From contig CAJTGF010000057.1 of NCBI GenBank assembly GCA_910575585.1, positions 1 through 35,457 on the forward strand: DNA of 35,457 bases, read 5' to 3'. The number at the start of each line of letters is the position of its first letter. Position 1 is the stretch's first letter. The notes beneath the pieces were generated by a model. It was not told the DNA's origin and searched no databases. It saw only the letters and a list, made by a program, of their open reading frames with translations. This DNA comes from Clostridiaceae bacterium (GTDB taxonomy: Bacteria > Bacillota > Clostridia > Lachnospirales > Lachnospiraceae). The translations under genes were made by a program, and so were the position numbers. This document shows, in pieces, positions 1 to 8,468 of the stretch.

Positions 1-232
<232 letters not shown>

Positions 233-585
233 AGATCTGCTGCCGGTCATCTCTGACCGGAACCTATCAATGGTTGTTCGATCCGGTATCAAGATCAACT
301 CTTGGCTAATCCTTTTACCGTTCTACTGTTGTTTGGTTCGTCTGCTTTCGCATTCGTTCTGAATTTTCTCAAATCCAAGGCTCCAAACCGAGCCTTTTTA
401 TTTGGAATTTTCAGGGTCTTACATACTGTTCAATCTTCGATTTTCAAGGTCCGTGTTGTTGCCTGGTGTTCAGCAGCAACTCATTTACTATATCATATCG
501 TTTCTGCTTTGTCAACAACTTTTTTATTTTTTTGCTTTTTCTTTTTTTCGAAGAAGCGTTTGCCGTATTTCTTACGGCGGAGTTA
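233..585 (-). other. rRNA operon leader region
   Basis: This stretch between the rRNA promoters and the 16S 5' end has no credible gene. On the minus strand it holds a small hairpin near the first start site (562-577), a boxB-like hairpin with GTTGC/GCAAC arms (458-480), a boxA-like ACCTTGAAAA element (441-450), and a 7-bp stem hairpin AAGGCTC/GAGCCTT (377-396). The order promoter - hairpin - boxA resembles the antitermination leaders of Firmicutes rRNA operons. The boxA assignment rests on resemblance to Bacillus-type leaders, not on an experiment. Confidence 0.6.
487..515 (-). promoter_or_regulatory. rRNA promoter, downstream copy (P2)
   Basis: On the minus strand there is a perfect -35 TTGACA (510-515), a 17-nt spacer and -10 TATAGT (487-492). 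It points toward the 16S gene and lies 99 bp downstream of a second promoter with identical hexamers and spacing. Confidence 0.85.
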
Positions 586-614
586 ACTATACCATTTCAT
601 TCCTAAAATGTCAA
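586..614 (-). promoter_or_regulatory. rRNA promoter, upstream copy (P1)
   Basis: On the minus strand there is -35 TTGACA (609-614), a 17-nt spacer and -10 TATAGT (586-591). An A/T-rich tract with runs of A and T lies directly upstream, as expected for an UP element of a strong rRNA promoter. Confidence 0.87.
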
Positions 615-637
615 GGGATTTGTGTCACTTTTTTAAA

Positions 638-708
638 CAATTTTTTACAACCACAAAATATGCTATTTTATTTGAATAAACCCTATATTTTGTGGTTGCA
701 AAAAATTG
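638..708. repeat. 24-bp near-perfect inverted repeat upstream of rRNA promoter
   Basis: The arms at 638-661 and 685-708 are 24 nt each and match at 23 positions, separated by 23 nt. The core is CAACCACAAAATAT. Neither strand has the T-run after the stem that an intrinsic terminator needs, and it sits about 24 bp upstream of the P1 -35 box. It could be a protein-binding site or a cruciform; the function is unknown. The rest of 615-804 is A/T-rich, shows no gene, and has no clear terminator for the upstream operon. Confidence 0.8.
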
Positions 709-804
709 CCTGTTCGCTTTGGAATATCTTTTCGCAGTTAATTTTCTTAATTTTTCATATTATTCACGCAATTCGTACTTTTTTATTTTTCAAATAGCTC
801 TCTG

Positions 805-1503
805 TTACAGTACTCCTTTTACAAACCCAAGCACCAGGCTGGACAACATATTATAATGGTATAAAAATGACAGCCATTTGCTGGACTCAATTTGAGTGAT
901 GATCTCTCCGGCCCACGCGGTTCTGGAAAACGCCATTATCATCAGAAAAAGCAGCCATATAAAAAACAGCCCCTGAATACCTCCGATGAAAGCGCCTGCA
1001 AGTTTATTTACCCCGGATACAATAGGGAGTTTTGCCATCAGATCCAGCCATCCCACAAGTACATGCATCGCCACATAAACAACCAGAAACAAGATCACAA
1101 AGCCTGCTGACCGGATGATCAGTCCGGCTACATAATCACTTACGTATTCCGCAAAGGTACTTATTCCCAGCGCTTCATAGAAACTGCTGTCCTCATATTC
1201 CATCAAAAATTCCTGGACTTCCCGCGGCAAATTCAGGTTTTCCAAAAGTTCCGTCTCATCAAAAGGCTGATCCTTGCTTTCTTCCGGCATCAAAGCGCCC
1301 ATAAGGCGCTCCTGCAATTTCCCGTAAATAGGTGTCTGGTTTTTAATAAATACCGTCACAGACGGCATTGCGAAATGAACAATAAGGAAGGTGGCAATTA
1401 ATGCCACCATGGAAACCGCCATACGTATAGCCCCCCGGTAATGACCATATAAGATCATCCCCAGCAAATATAACCCTATAACTATTTCAAACCAATTTTT
1501 CAT
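805..1503 (-). CDS. CvpA family membrane protein
   Basis: The protein has 232 residues and resembles the CvpA (colicin V production) family of small integral membrane proteins, whose biochemical role is poorly defined. Hydrophobic segments lie near the N-terminus (IVIGLYLLGMILYG, then VALIATFLIVHFAM), and two or three more lie in the second half (FVILFLVVYVAMHVLVGWL, LFFIWLLFLMIMAF) around a conserved-looking Gly-rich turn (AGAFIGGIQG). A polar stretch separates the halves. I chose the ATG at 1503 because GAGGAG lies 6 nt upstream; a longer reading frame would overlap the preceding gene. It is the last gene before the rRNA operon on this strand, and I see no terminator after it. Confidence 0.75.
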   Translation of the reverse strand: MKNWFEIVIGLYLLGMILYGHYRGAIRMAVSMVALIATFLIVHFAMPSVTVFIKNQTPIYGKLQERLMGALMPEESKDQPFDETELLENLNLPREVQEFLMEYEDSSFYEALGISTFAEYVSDYVAGLIIRSAGFVILFLVVYVAMHVLVGWLDLMAKLPIVSGVNKLAGAFIGGIQGLFFIWLLFLMIMAFSRTAWAGEIITQIESSKWLSFLYHYNMLSSLVLGFVKGVL

Positions 1504-1519
1504 AGACTCCTCATCATGA

Positions 1520-2344
1520 TCAGGACAGAACCATTTTTTCCAGCATTTGTCCCACCCCTGCGTCATCATTGCATGGTGCGATATAGTCTGCTTTATTCTT
1601 CAATGATGCCTCTCCATTTTCCATGGCTATGCCGATTCCGGCTTTCTCCATCATTGACAGATCATTTTCCCCGTCTCCAAATGCCATGGTCTCCTCCGGT
1701 TTTACGCCCAGGATCTGTGCCAGACGGAGAATCCCTTCTCCTTTTGATGCCCCCGGACCGTTGACCTCCAGGTTAAACGTAAATGAAGAGCTGACCAGTA
1801 TGTCTCCTCTCTCATCCAGACGTTTTCTGACTTGAAGCCGCTGTTTGCCGTCATCAAAAAACAGATTTAGCTTATCTACCATACAGTTGCGTTTTCTGAT
1901 GTATTCTTTCATATTGTCAATGGGGACGCGGGTTTTTCTTACCAGCTCCTGGACCAAGTCCGGGACCGCGTACTCATCCATATGCTCGAAGCAGTATCGC
2001 TCGGAAAATCCGTCCCCCTGAATATATGCGTCGCACATAACATGGTATTCCTCTAACATCTCGTAAATCTCCACAACCGTACCGGGCTCAAGCAGTTTTT
2101 CATCCAGGACCTTATTTTCCTGCATATCTACCAGCATACCGCCGTTAACGGTAATTGCGTAACGTATTCCTGGAATCTGCCTTACGGCCTCCGGAATCCC
2201 TGCTGCCGTGCGCCCGGTACAGGGAACTATATAAATCCCTCTGGAGATACACGCTTCCAAAGCCTTCCTGTTTCTCTCCGGCAGACGCTTCTGGTTGTCC
2301 AGAAGCGTGCCGTCCAAATCTAACGCGATCAACCGAGTATTCAT
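1520..2344 (-). CDS. Cof-type HAD-IIB family hydrolase
   Basis: This 274-residue protein belongs to the haloacid dehalogenase superfamily, Cof/IIB subgroup. These are cytoplasmic phosphatases of sugar phosphates and related small metabolites. Motif I is DLDGTLLDN (nucleophile Asp9, acid/base Asp11), motif II is in the TGRT region near residue 43, and motif IV is GDGENDLSMM near the C-terminus. The length fits the Cof family and the cap lies between motifs II and III. The substrate cannot be read from sequence. The start lies 15 nt after the stop of the TPR protein and 16 nt separate its stop from the CvpA start, so the three are probably cotranscribed. Confidence 0.88.
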   Translation of the reverse strand: MNTRLIALDLDGTLLDNQKRLPERNRKALEACISRGIYIVPCTGRTAAGIPEAVRQIPGIRYAITVNGGMLVDMQENKVLDEKLLEPGTVVEIYEMLEEYHVMCDAYIQGDGFSERYCFEHMDEYAVPDLVQELVRKTRVPIDNMKEYIRKRNCMVDKLNLFFDDGKQRLQVRKRLDERGDILVSSSFTFNLEVNGPGASKGEGILRLAQILGVKPEETMAFGDGENDLSMMEKAGIGIAMENGEASLKNKADYIAPCNDDAGVGQMLEKMVLS

Positions 2345-2359
2345 CCGATTCTCTCTTTC

Positions 2360-5300
2360 CTACATAAAATGCTCTTCTTTTAAGATCAACAAACCTTCTT
2401 TATCATATTTGGAAGAAAATACGCCTTTTATCAATCCGCCAAATGATGGCTTCTCCGCCTTATCCGCAGCCTCCTCGATCATATCTTCCGCATTGGCTCT
2501 GGTAAGCGGGATTCCGTTTTCCTCCATCACGTCTACCTTTTCATACAGGGCAAGCAGACTTTTCCCTGTGATGCTGCAGTCAATATCATTGGCATACTGC
2601 ACTGCATAATCCGCAAATGCTTCAATTCCCAATTCTTCATCTTCATCTATAGGTTCCGGAGCTTCATATTCCTGGTCGTCGTATCCTGGATCCTGGTATT
2701 CGTCTTCATCCGGATATTGGTCTTCTTCCGGGTAATCCTCGTCGGCATAATCCTCCGGATAATCATCTTCCAAATATTGCTCTTCCTCATAATCGTCCGG
2801 ATCCCCTGGTTTCTCTTCAGGCTCATGAACATCCTCTAAATCTTCTGATCCAAAAGACAGATCTTCCGGCTGTTCCTCTGGCTCCTCTTCTTCCTGACTG
2901 TCCACAGTCTCCTGGGAATTGTCCTCCTTTGGCAGGGCAGGGGCTGTCTCTGTCTCTATGTCCGAAACCTCTTCCGGCTGCGGCACCACCTCTTCCTCCG
3001 GCTCTTGTTCCGGCTCATCCCCGGCTTCTGCCTGGGGTTCCTGGTTGGACTGGCCTTTTGGCTCTTCCTCCGGCTGCGGATCCGGCTCTGGTTCCCGTAT
3101 CGGTTTAGAAACTGCTTCCGCCTCTTCCTCCGAAGGCTCTTGTTCCTGGGGATCATATGGCTCCGGCTCTTCCTGCTCCTGGGGCCACGTTTCTTCCGGC
3201 TGCGCCGGCTTGTCCGCCTGTTTCTCCCGACTGATGCATTTAAACAGGTTGCTAAAACCTGGATTCTGCTGATGCAGTTCTATGATCTGGTGGGGATTAT
3301 CAATTAAAACCACAATCATACCTGTTTCATCCCGCTCCAAAAGCATCTGCAGTTCTTCCAGATCCCGCTGCGTTAAATCCCCGGCTTCTTCCACGATCAG
3401 ATCTTTTCCTGAAAGTTTATCGGAAACATTGAAAATCCCTCTTCTGCTCAGCTTGCTTCCGGAAATCTTGATGACCGCATTGTCCACACCGGTTTCCTGA
3501 TGGACCTTTTTCAGTTCCTCCACAGCCATCTGAAACCCTTCCTGGGCAGTTTTGGCTTCAATTATCATGTGATGCGGTGTGTAGGAACGAGTATAGAAGG
3601 GTTTGTCCTCCTCTTCCCTTGGCCGAAGGATCCTTACATTATTCTTTCCCCGGAATACTCTTGTCTGATTGGACATTGGTTCCGGTTCCATATATTCTTC
3701 CGTTGAGATCTTGGACATTTCGGCTGCCAGTTCCTTTTCTGCTGCTGCCTGGTGCAGATTGGCCATCATCTCCTCATCTACAACATAAGGGCCTTGGGGA
3801 TAGCCTCCATGAGCATTGACATACCCATACTCTCTGGAGCCATAGCCCGCCGGTCTTTGCCTAAACCGCTCTTCCTCGGGTTCCTGCCATGGTTCCTGCC
3901 ATGGTTCCTGCCATGGTTCCTGAGCATAACCGCCGTTATCCCCATAGTCCCCTTCCTCGCCGTAGCCGTCTCTGTCTCCGTAGACTGATCCCGTATAGTA
4001 GGGATTTCCGGCCTCATTATAGGACGGCAGATACTCCCTGCCGCCGTGACCGCTCTCTGGAACATAAGCATTGCCTGCGCCCATGCCATAATCTTCATCG
4101 CTTCCATAAGATGGGTTGGACTCGTATCTGTCCCGGTCTTCGTATGCGCCGCCATAGCCTGATCCCGTTCCATAGTTTCTTCCCCGTTCGTATACTGGCC
4201 CTGTGCCATAACCATTTCCGGGATTGTATCCCTGCCCGGCTCCATAATCATTTCCGCGATCATAAACTGCCCCGGCCTGGAAATCAGTTTCATCACCATA
4301 ACCGGCTCCGGTACCATAGCCATCCGTCTGGCCGTACTCCGGCTCTGTCTCATAGTTGGACTGGGGGCCATAGCCTGGTCCTGCCTCATAACCGGTTTGG
4401 GGAACATAACCGCTTCCTGCCCCGTAACTGTTCCCGGAACCATAGGTTTTTGTCTCATAACTGTTCTGAGAACTATAGTTTCCCTCTGCTCCATAGGTGT
4501 TTTGAGGGGCATAACCAGAACCTGTCCCCGATCCATAAGCATCCTGGGAAACGTAATCGTTTTCCGTTCCATAACCATTCCGGACGCCATAGCCGCCTTC
4601 CGCTCCACGGCTGTTCTGGATCTCATAGCCGCCTTCTGTCCCATAGCTATTCTGGACACCATAGCTGCCTTCTTCTCCATAACTATTCTGGGAAACATAG
4701 CTGCCTTCTGTCCCATAATTGTTCTGGATGCCATAGCCGCTTTCTGCTTCATAACTGTTCTGAGAAACATAGCTGCCTTCTGCCCCATAACCGTTCTGGG
4801 CACCATAACCGCCTTCTGCCCCATAGCTGTTCTGAACACCATAACCGCTTTCGGTTCCGTAACTGTCCTGGGAAATATAACCATTGTCCGGGTTATAAGC
4901 ATCCGAAGGAACATAGCCGCCTGCAGAACCGGCCATAGAACTCTGGCTATAACTGCTTTCAGGGCCATAGCTCTGATCCGCCTTATAACTGCCTGCGGTT
5001 CCATAGCCTGCCCCTGTTCCGTAACCGTCTTCAGGACCATAACCTGGCCCATATCCATTATCCGCCCCATATCCCACAGGACCGGCCCCCTGATCCTGGC
5101 CGGGGTTCTGCCAGTTTCCGCTGTAAGCTGACGTTCCCGGCATCTGTATGACGTTTCCTCCATAACCGCCGCGGCCCGGCATCTGCACAGGCTGCCGCAA
5201 AGAACTGCTTGGCGGCGCGTAACGCTGCTTTAATTCCCCGGCTTTTTCCACATAAGTCCCCACGCCAAACAGCAGGATCATCTTATCGCACAGCTGGACA

Positions 5301-5782
5301 CAGGCATCGTTCCTGCCGGCTTTGGCATAAAGCTCTGCCAGCTCATACATCCACTTTTCATCCAGCTCCGCATTGATGTACCGTTCCAGGGCCTGGATCA
5401 GCTGATCCAGGGACGCGTTTTTTCCTTTCAGGATCAAATACCGCAAAATATACTGTCTTGTATCCTCCGGAGCCAGCTGACAAAATTCTTTGTAGTAGTC
5501 TTCCGCCTCCCGTAAGCTTCCTTCCTTCAAGGCCAGTTCCGTAAGTTTATAGAGAAATCTTTTTCCGATGGGAGCCCTCTCAAACGCCAGAAGCAGCACT
5601 TCCTTTGCCTCCTGGTATTCCCCGTTTTTTTCGTATACCTGGGAGATGGTTGACAAAAGATTGGCATTGCGCACCCGCCGCCAGTCAATGGTGTCGGCAA
5701 TCTTCATGGCGGTGGCGAAGTCCTCTTTGTTTACCATTTTTTTGATCTGTTCAACTTTTATGTTAAACTCATATTTATCCAT
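2360..5782 (-). CDS. TPR protein with Gly/Tyr-rich disordered repeats and AAA-like C-terminus
   Basis: I do not recognise a named family for the whole 1140-residue protein. Residues 1-185 look like TPR/helical repeats (paired helices such as YEKNGEYQEAKEVLLLAFER). Residues about 200-690 are low complexity, rich in Gly, Tyr, Ser, Asn and Gln, with about twelve tandem 12-residue units at 300-447 and three PWQE repeats. Residues about 735-855 form a folded-looking segment ending in VVLIDNPHQIIELHQQNPGF, which resembles the sensor region of CbbX/SpoVK-type AAA+ ATPases, but no Walker A is visible. Residues about 860-1050 are very acidic and Glu/Pro-rich. The last 90 residues (ALYEKV, PLTRANAEDMIEEA) look like an AAA lid. 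There is no signal peptide or membrane segment. RBS GGAGGG precedes the ATG. It lies 52 nt after recR and is likely in the same operon. Confidence 0.75.
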   Translation of the reverse strand: MDKYEFNIKVEQIKKMVNKEDFATAMKIADTIDWRRVRNANLLSTISQVYEKNGEYQEAKEVLLLAFERAPIGKRFLYKLTELALKEGSLREAEDYYKEFCQLAPEDTRQYILRYLILKGKNASLDQLIQALERYINAELDEKWMYELAELYAKAGRNDACVQLCDKMILLFGVGTYVEKAGELKQRYAPPSSSLRQPVQMPGRGGYGGNVIQMPGTSAYSGNWQNPGQDQGAGPVGYGADNGYGPGYGPEDGYGTGAGYGTAGSYKADQSYGPESSYSQSSMAGSAGGYVPSDAYNPDNGYISQDSYGTESGYGVQNSYGAEGGYGAQNGYGAEGSYVSQNSYEAESGYGIQNNYGTEGSYVSQNSYGEEGSYGVQNSYGTEGGYEIQNSRGAEGGYGVRNGYGTENDYVSQDAYGSGTGSGYAPQNTYGAEGNYSSQNSYETKTYGSGNSYGAGSGYVPQTGYEAGPGYGPQSNYETEPEYGQTDGYGTGAGYGDETDFQAGAVYDRGNDYGAGQGYNPGNGYGTGPVYERGRNYGTGSGYGGAYEDRDRYESNPSYGSDEDYGMGAGNAYVPESGHGGREYLPSYNEAGNPYYTGSVYGDRDGYGEEGDYGDNGGYAQEPWQEPWQEPWQEPEEERFRQRPAGYGSREYGYVNAHGGYPQGPYVVDEEMMANLHQAAAEKELAAEMSKISTEEYMEPEPMSNQTRVFRGKNNVRILRPREEEDKPFYTRSYTPHHMIIEAKTAQEGFQMAVEELKKVHQETGVDNAVIKISGSKLSRRGIFNVSDKLSGKDLIVEEAGDLTQRDLEELQMLLERDETGMIVVLIDNPHQIIELHQQNPGFSNLFKCISREKQADKPAQPEETWPQEQEEPEPYDPQEQEPSEEEAEAVSKPIREPEPDPQPEEEPKGQSNQEPQAEAGDEPEQEPEEEVVPQPEEVSDIETETAPALPKEDNSQETVDSQEEEEPEEQPEDLSFGSEDLEDVHEPEEKPGDPDDYEEEQYLEDDYPEDYADEDYPEEDQYPDEDEYQDPGYDDQEYEAPEPIDEDEELGIEAFADYAVQYANDIDCSITGKSLLALYEKVDVMEENGIPLTRANAEDMIEEAADKAEKPSFGGLIKGVFSSKYDKEGLLILKEEHFM
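3879..3926 (-). repeat. 12-bp tandem repeat encoding PWQE
   Basis: Three perfect copies of GGTTCCTGCCAT (plus strand) at 3879-3914 are followed by a degenerate copy at 3915-3926. They lie in frame inside the disordered region of the TPR protein and encode repeated Pro-Trp-Gln-Glu. The identity at DNA level suggests recent slippage expansion. Confidence 0.9.
4444..4886 (-). repeat. 36-bp imperfect coding repeats (Gly/Tyr/Gln/Asn-rich)
   Basis: About twelve imperfect 36-bp units encode 12-residue units of the form Y-x-x-Q-N-x-Y-G-x-E-x-x. One unit is lengthened by two codons. The same 12-residue periodicity decays on both flanks into looser YG/GYG motifs. The repeats stay in frame and there are no unrelated spacers, so they are protein repeats and not a CRISPR array. 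Confidence 0.85.
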
Positions 5783-5834
5783 CGTTCCCTCCGTCAGCGC
5801 AAAAACCGCGCCCCTTATTACAAGGCGGGTGCCG

Positions 5835-6431
5835 CTACAGCTGGACCCTTCCTTCCAGAGCCCGAAGCAGCGTCACCTCGTCTATGTACTCTAAATCTCC
5901 TCCCACCGGAACGCCGCTGGCGATCCTGCTGACAGTGATCCCTATTGGCTTTATCAGCTTGCTGATGTACATGGCGGTGGTTTCCCCCTCCAAACTGGAG
6001 TTGGTGGCAATGATGACTTCTTTCACATCGCCCTGAAGCCTTTGCATAAGTTCTTTCAGCTTGATCTCCCCCGGCCCGATCCCCAGCATGGGGGAAATGG
6101 CTCCGTGAAGCACGTGGTAAACGCCCTCGTACTTGCCTGTCTTTTCATAGGCAGCCAGGTCTCTCGGATTCTCTACCACCATAATGGTCTGATGGTCCCG
6201 CTTTTGACTGCTGCATATGGGACACAGCTCCTGGTCTGTCAGCGTAAAGCACTCTTTACAGTAACGGACCTGTTCCTTGGCATTTATCATGGTATTAGAC
6301 AGCCGCTCTACCTGCTCCTTGGGCATATTGATAATGTGGAACGCAAGTCTCTGGGCTGATTTTGCTCCAATACCCGGAAGTTTAGATAATTCTTCAATTA
6401 ATCTGGTAATCTGATTGCTGTAATAATCCAT
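5835..6431 (-). CDS. recR: recombination protein RecR
   Basis: RecR acts with RecO and RecF to load RecA at gaps in replicating DNA. The 198 residues match the family length. An N-terminal helix-hairpin-helix ([18 protein letters not shown]) is followed by a four-cysteine zinc finger (C58, C61, C70, C73), a Toprim domain beginning at [11 protein letters not shown], and the typical ending with [16 protein letters not shown]. The start is 2 nt after the ybaB stop, which indicates tight coupling. The dnaX - ybaB - recR order is conserved in Firmicutes. Confidence 0.97.
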   Translation of the reverse strand: MDYYSNQITRLIEELSKLPGIGAKSAQRLAFHIINMPKEQVERLSNTMINAKEQVRYCKECFTLTDQELCPICSSQKRDHQTIMVVENPRDLAAYEKTGKYEGVYHVLHGAISPMLGIGPGEIKLKELMQRLQGDVKEVIIATNSSLEGETTAMYISKLIKPIGITVSRIASGVPVGGDLEYIDEVTLLRALEGRVQL

Positions 6432-6433
6432 AA

Positions 6434-6778
6434 TTAGAACGGGAATCCCCCGCCCAAGCCGCCGGTCAACTTGGCCATAGCGCTGCTTGATTCCTCCTCC
6501 ATCTGACGGAACGCTTCATTGACTGCCGCCATGATCAGATCCTCCAGCATCTCAACATCGTCCGGGTCCACGGCCTCCGGAGCAATCTTTACGGATGTGA
6601 CTTCCTTCTTGCCTGACACGGTAACTGTCACGGCGCCGCCGCCTGCTGACGACGAATATTCTTTGGCCTCCAATTCTTTGGTGGTTTCCTCCATCTGCCG
6701 CTGCATCTTCTGGGCCTGCTTCATCAGATTGTTCATATTGCCAGGCATTCCGCCCGGAAATCCGCCTCTCTTTGCCAT
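6434..6778 (-). CDS. YbaB/EbfC family nucleoid-associated protein
   Basis: This is a 114-residue DNA-binding protein of the YbaB/EbfC family, which forms small dimers that bind DNA and is almost always encoded between dnaX and recR. The N-terminus is Gly/Met-rich ([21 protein letters not shown]), followed by the long helix and the conserved [20 protein letters not shown] strand region and the [10 protein letters not shown] helix. AGGAG precedes the ATG. The gap to the dnaX stop is 17 nt. Confidence 0.95.
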   Translation of the reverse strand: MAKRGGFPGGMPGNMNNLMKQAQKMQRQMEETTKELEAKEYSSSAGGGAVTVTVSGKKEVTSVKIAPEAVDPDDVEMLEDLIMAAVNEAFRQMEEESSSAMAKLTGGLGGGFPF

Positions 6779-6795
6779 AATGATCTCCTCTCACT

Positions 6796-8448
6796 TTACC
6801 CGATATTGTCTTCTATAGTAATATCCATATGGATATGGTTTTTCAAATCCTCATCACTTACGTATACCGTATCCACCCTCTCCCCGGTCCCTAAAAGCCG
6901 GGTCTTAAAATAGATCTCTTTGTTGTAAGTGTTTTTTACATACTCTTCCAGTTCCCCCATAATGGTGGGACGGCGTCCAATCTCGTAATTGTCCGTATTG
7001 GCAAACACTACGGTAAGGCAGCTGTCGCCGCTGGGTTCCACAATGGTGTCCCGAAAGCTGGAACGGATCACGCCGCCTAAATTCCGGATGATCTTGCCCC
7101 ACTCATTGCGGATCATCTGTAAGTCCTCCAGCTGGCCCTTAGGCAGTGTCACCTGGGACGGCGGTGTCGTCTCATAGGGAGATGCGCCCGGCGATGCCTG
7201 GCCTGCCGCCTCTATGGCAGGGCCGCCTCCGTTTAAAGCCTGGTTTGTCTGCGCAGGCATCATTCGGTTTTGCATGGAGGGATTTACGCAGATCCCCTCT
7301 TCCAGCTGTTCTTCAATGGTATTCAGCCGCTCTATGATGGAATCATAGGTATGTTCCATCTGCGGTTTTGTCAGTTTTATAAACGCCAGCTCTATGAGCA
7401 CTCTCTTCTGGCTGGCATAGCGGATCTGATTGGACAGTTCGGAAAATACCCGGATATAGCGCATCAGGGTCTCCTGGTCTGTCATCTTCGCGTCTTCTTC
7501 CAATGCCTTTCTGTTTTCCGCGGACATATCCAGTATGTCTTCCCCATTGTCCATGGTCTGCGTCAACAGAAGATTTCTCATATACCATATAAAATCTATG
7601 ACAAACTGCCCCAGCTCTCTTCCCTGGATCACCAGTTCTTCCAACTGGCAGATACAGCCCGTCGTATCCTTTTGTACCACAGCTCGGAACATCCTGCTGA
7701 ATATGCCTGTATCTACGGCTCCAAGGATATCCAGCACATGTTCATAAGTCAATTTCTCTCCAAAATGAAAGGCAACACACTGGTCTAACAGGCTTAAAGC
7801 GTCTCTCATGGCTCCGTCCGCCGCTCTGGCAATGTATCCCAGCGCCTTTTCCTCCACCTGGATATCTTCGGCCACGGACAATTCCGTAAGCCGGTCAATG
7901 ATGGTTGCCACGGTGATCCGTTTAAAATCATACCTCTGGCATCTGGACAGCACGGTAATGGGGATCCTGTGGACCTCCGTGGTGGCCAAAATAAAGATCA
8001 CATAGGAGGGCGGCTCCTCCAGGGTCTTTAACAGCGCGTTAAATGCCCCTGTTGACAGCATATGCACCTCGTCAATGATATAAACCCGGTATCTTCCTTC
8101 TGTGGGGGGATACTGCACCTGATCCCGAATATCCCGGATATTTTCCACGCCGTTGTTGGAAGCAGCGTCAATCTCCACCACATTCAGGGAGGAACCGGCG
8201 TTTATATTCCTGCAAATTCTGCAGCTGCCGCAGGGACTTCCATCCACCGGCTCCTCACAATTTACTGCCCGGGCAAATATTTTTGCAATACTGGTCTTAC
8301 CGGTGCCTCTGGTGCCGCAAAACAGATAGGCATGACCAATGCGCCCTGATGTTATCTGATTTTTCAAAGTCTGAACAATGTGATCCTGACCTTTTACATC
8401 CTCAAATCCGGCAGGACGCCACTTGCGGTAAAGCGCCGTATAAGACAT
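6796..8448 (-). CDS. dnaX: DNA polymerase III subunit gamma/tau
   Basis: This is the clamp-loader ATPase of the replicative polymerase, 550 residues. It starts with the family-typical MSYTALYRKWRP. It has Walker A GTRGTGKTS, a four-cysteine zinc module (CEEPVDGSPCGSCRIC), Walker B IIDEVHML, sensor 1 LATTE and the SRC arginine-finger motif. A Pro/Gln/Ala-rich linker then leads to a C-terminal domain of the tau type. I chose the ATG at 8448, preceded by AGAGGTG, rather than an upstream in-frame codon that would run into pfkA. I did not find a convincing slippery frameshift site. Confidence 0.96.
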   Translation of the reverse strand: MSYTALYRKWRPAGFEDVKGQDHIVQTLKNQITSGRIGHAYLFCGTRGTGKTSIAKIFARAVNCEEPVDGSPCGSCRICRNINAGSSLNVVEIDAASNNGVENIRDIRDQVQYPPTEGRYRVYIIDEVHMLSTGAFNALLKTLEEPPSYVIFILATTEVHRIPITVLSRCQRYDFKRITVATIIDRLTELSVAEDIQVEEKALGYIARAADGAMRDALSLLDQCVAFHFGEKLTYEHVLDILGAVDTGIFSRMFRAVVQKDTTGCICQLEELVIQGRELGQFVIDFIWYMRNLLLTQTMDNGEDILDMSAENRKALEEDAKMTDQETLMRYIRVFSELSNQIRYASQKRVLIELAFIKLTKPQMEHTYDSIIERLNTIEEQLEEGICVNPSMQNRMMPAQTNQALNGGGPAIEAAGQASPGASPYETTPPSQVTLPKGQLEDLQMIRNEWGKIIRNLGGVIRSSFRDTIVEPSGDSCLTVVFANTDNYEIGRRPTIMGELEEYVKNTYNKEIYFKTRLLGTGERVDTVYVSDEDLKNHIHMDITIEDNIG

Positions 8449-8468
8449 AGTTTCACCTCTGTATCGTT

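Noticed and set aside
377-396. Intrinsic terminator on plus (AAGGCTC/GAGCCTT followed by TTTTT)
   Set aside because: It looks convincing on plus, but no plus-strand gene lies to its left and the region is the rRNA leader on minus, where the hairpin lacks a T-run.
680-695. NrdR-type operator within the inverted repeat
   Set aside because: The match is 13 of 16, the second copy is weaker, and no ribonucleotide reductase gene is nearby.
302-797. Two overlapping open frames on plus in the rRNA leader region
   Set aside because: They are A/T-rich and Phe/Leu-heavy, contain the rRNA promoters and boxA-like element on the opposite strand, have no RBS and match no family.
4444-4886. CRISPR array
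   Set aside because: The repeats are contiguous, in frame and degenerate, with no unique spacers and no cas genes.
3778-5163. Long open frames on both strands opposite the Gly/Tyr-rich region (up to 461 codons)
   Set aside because: They arise from the periodic codon composition of the real gene; their proteins are Arg/Met or Ile/His-rich repeats with no domain.
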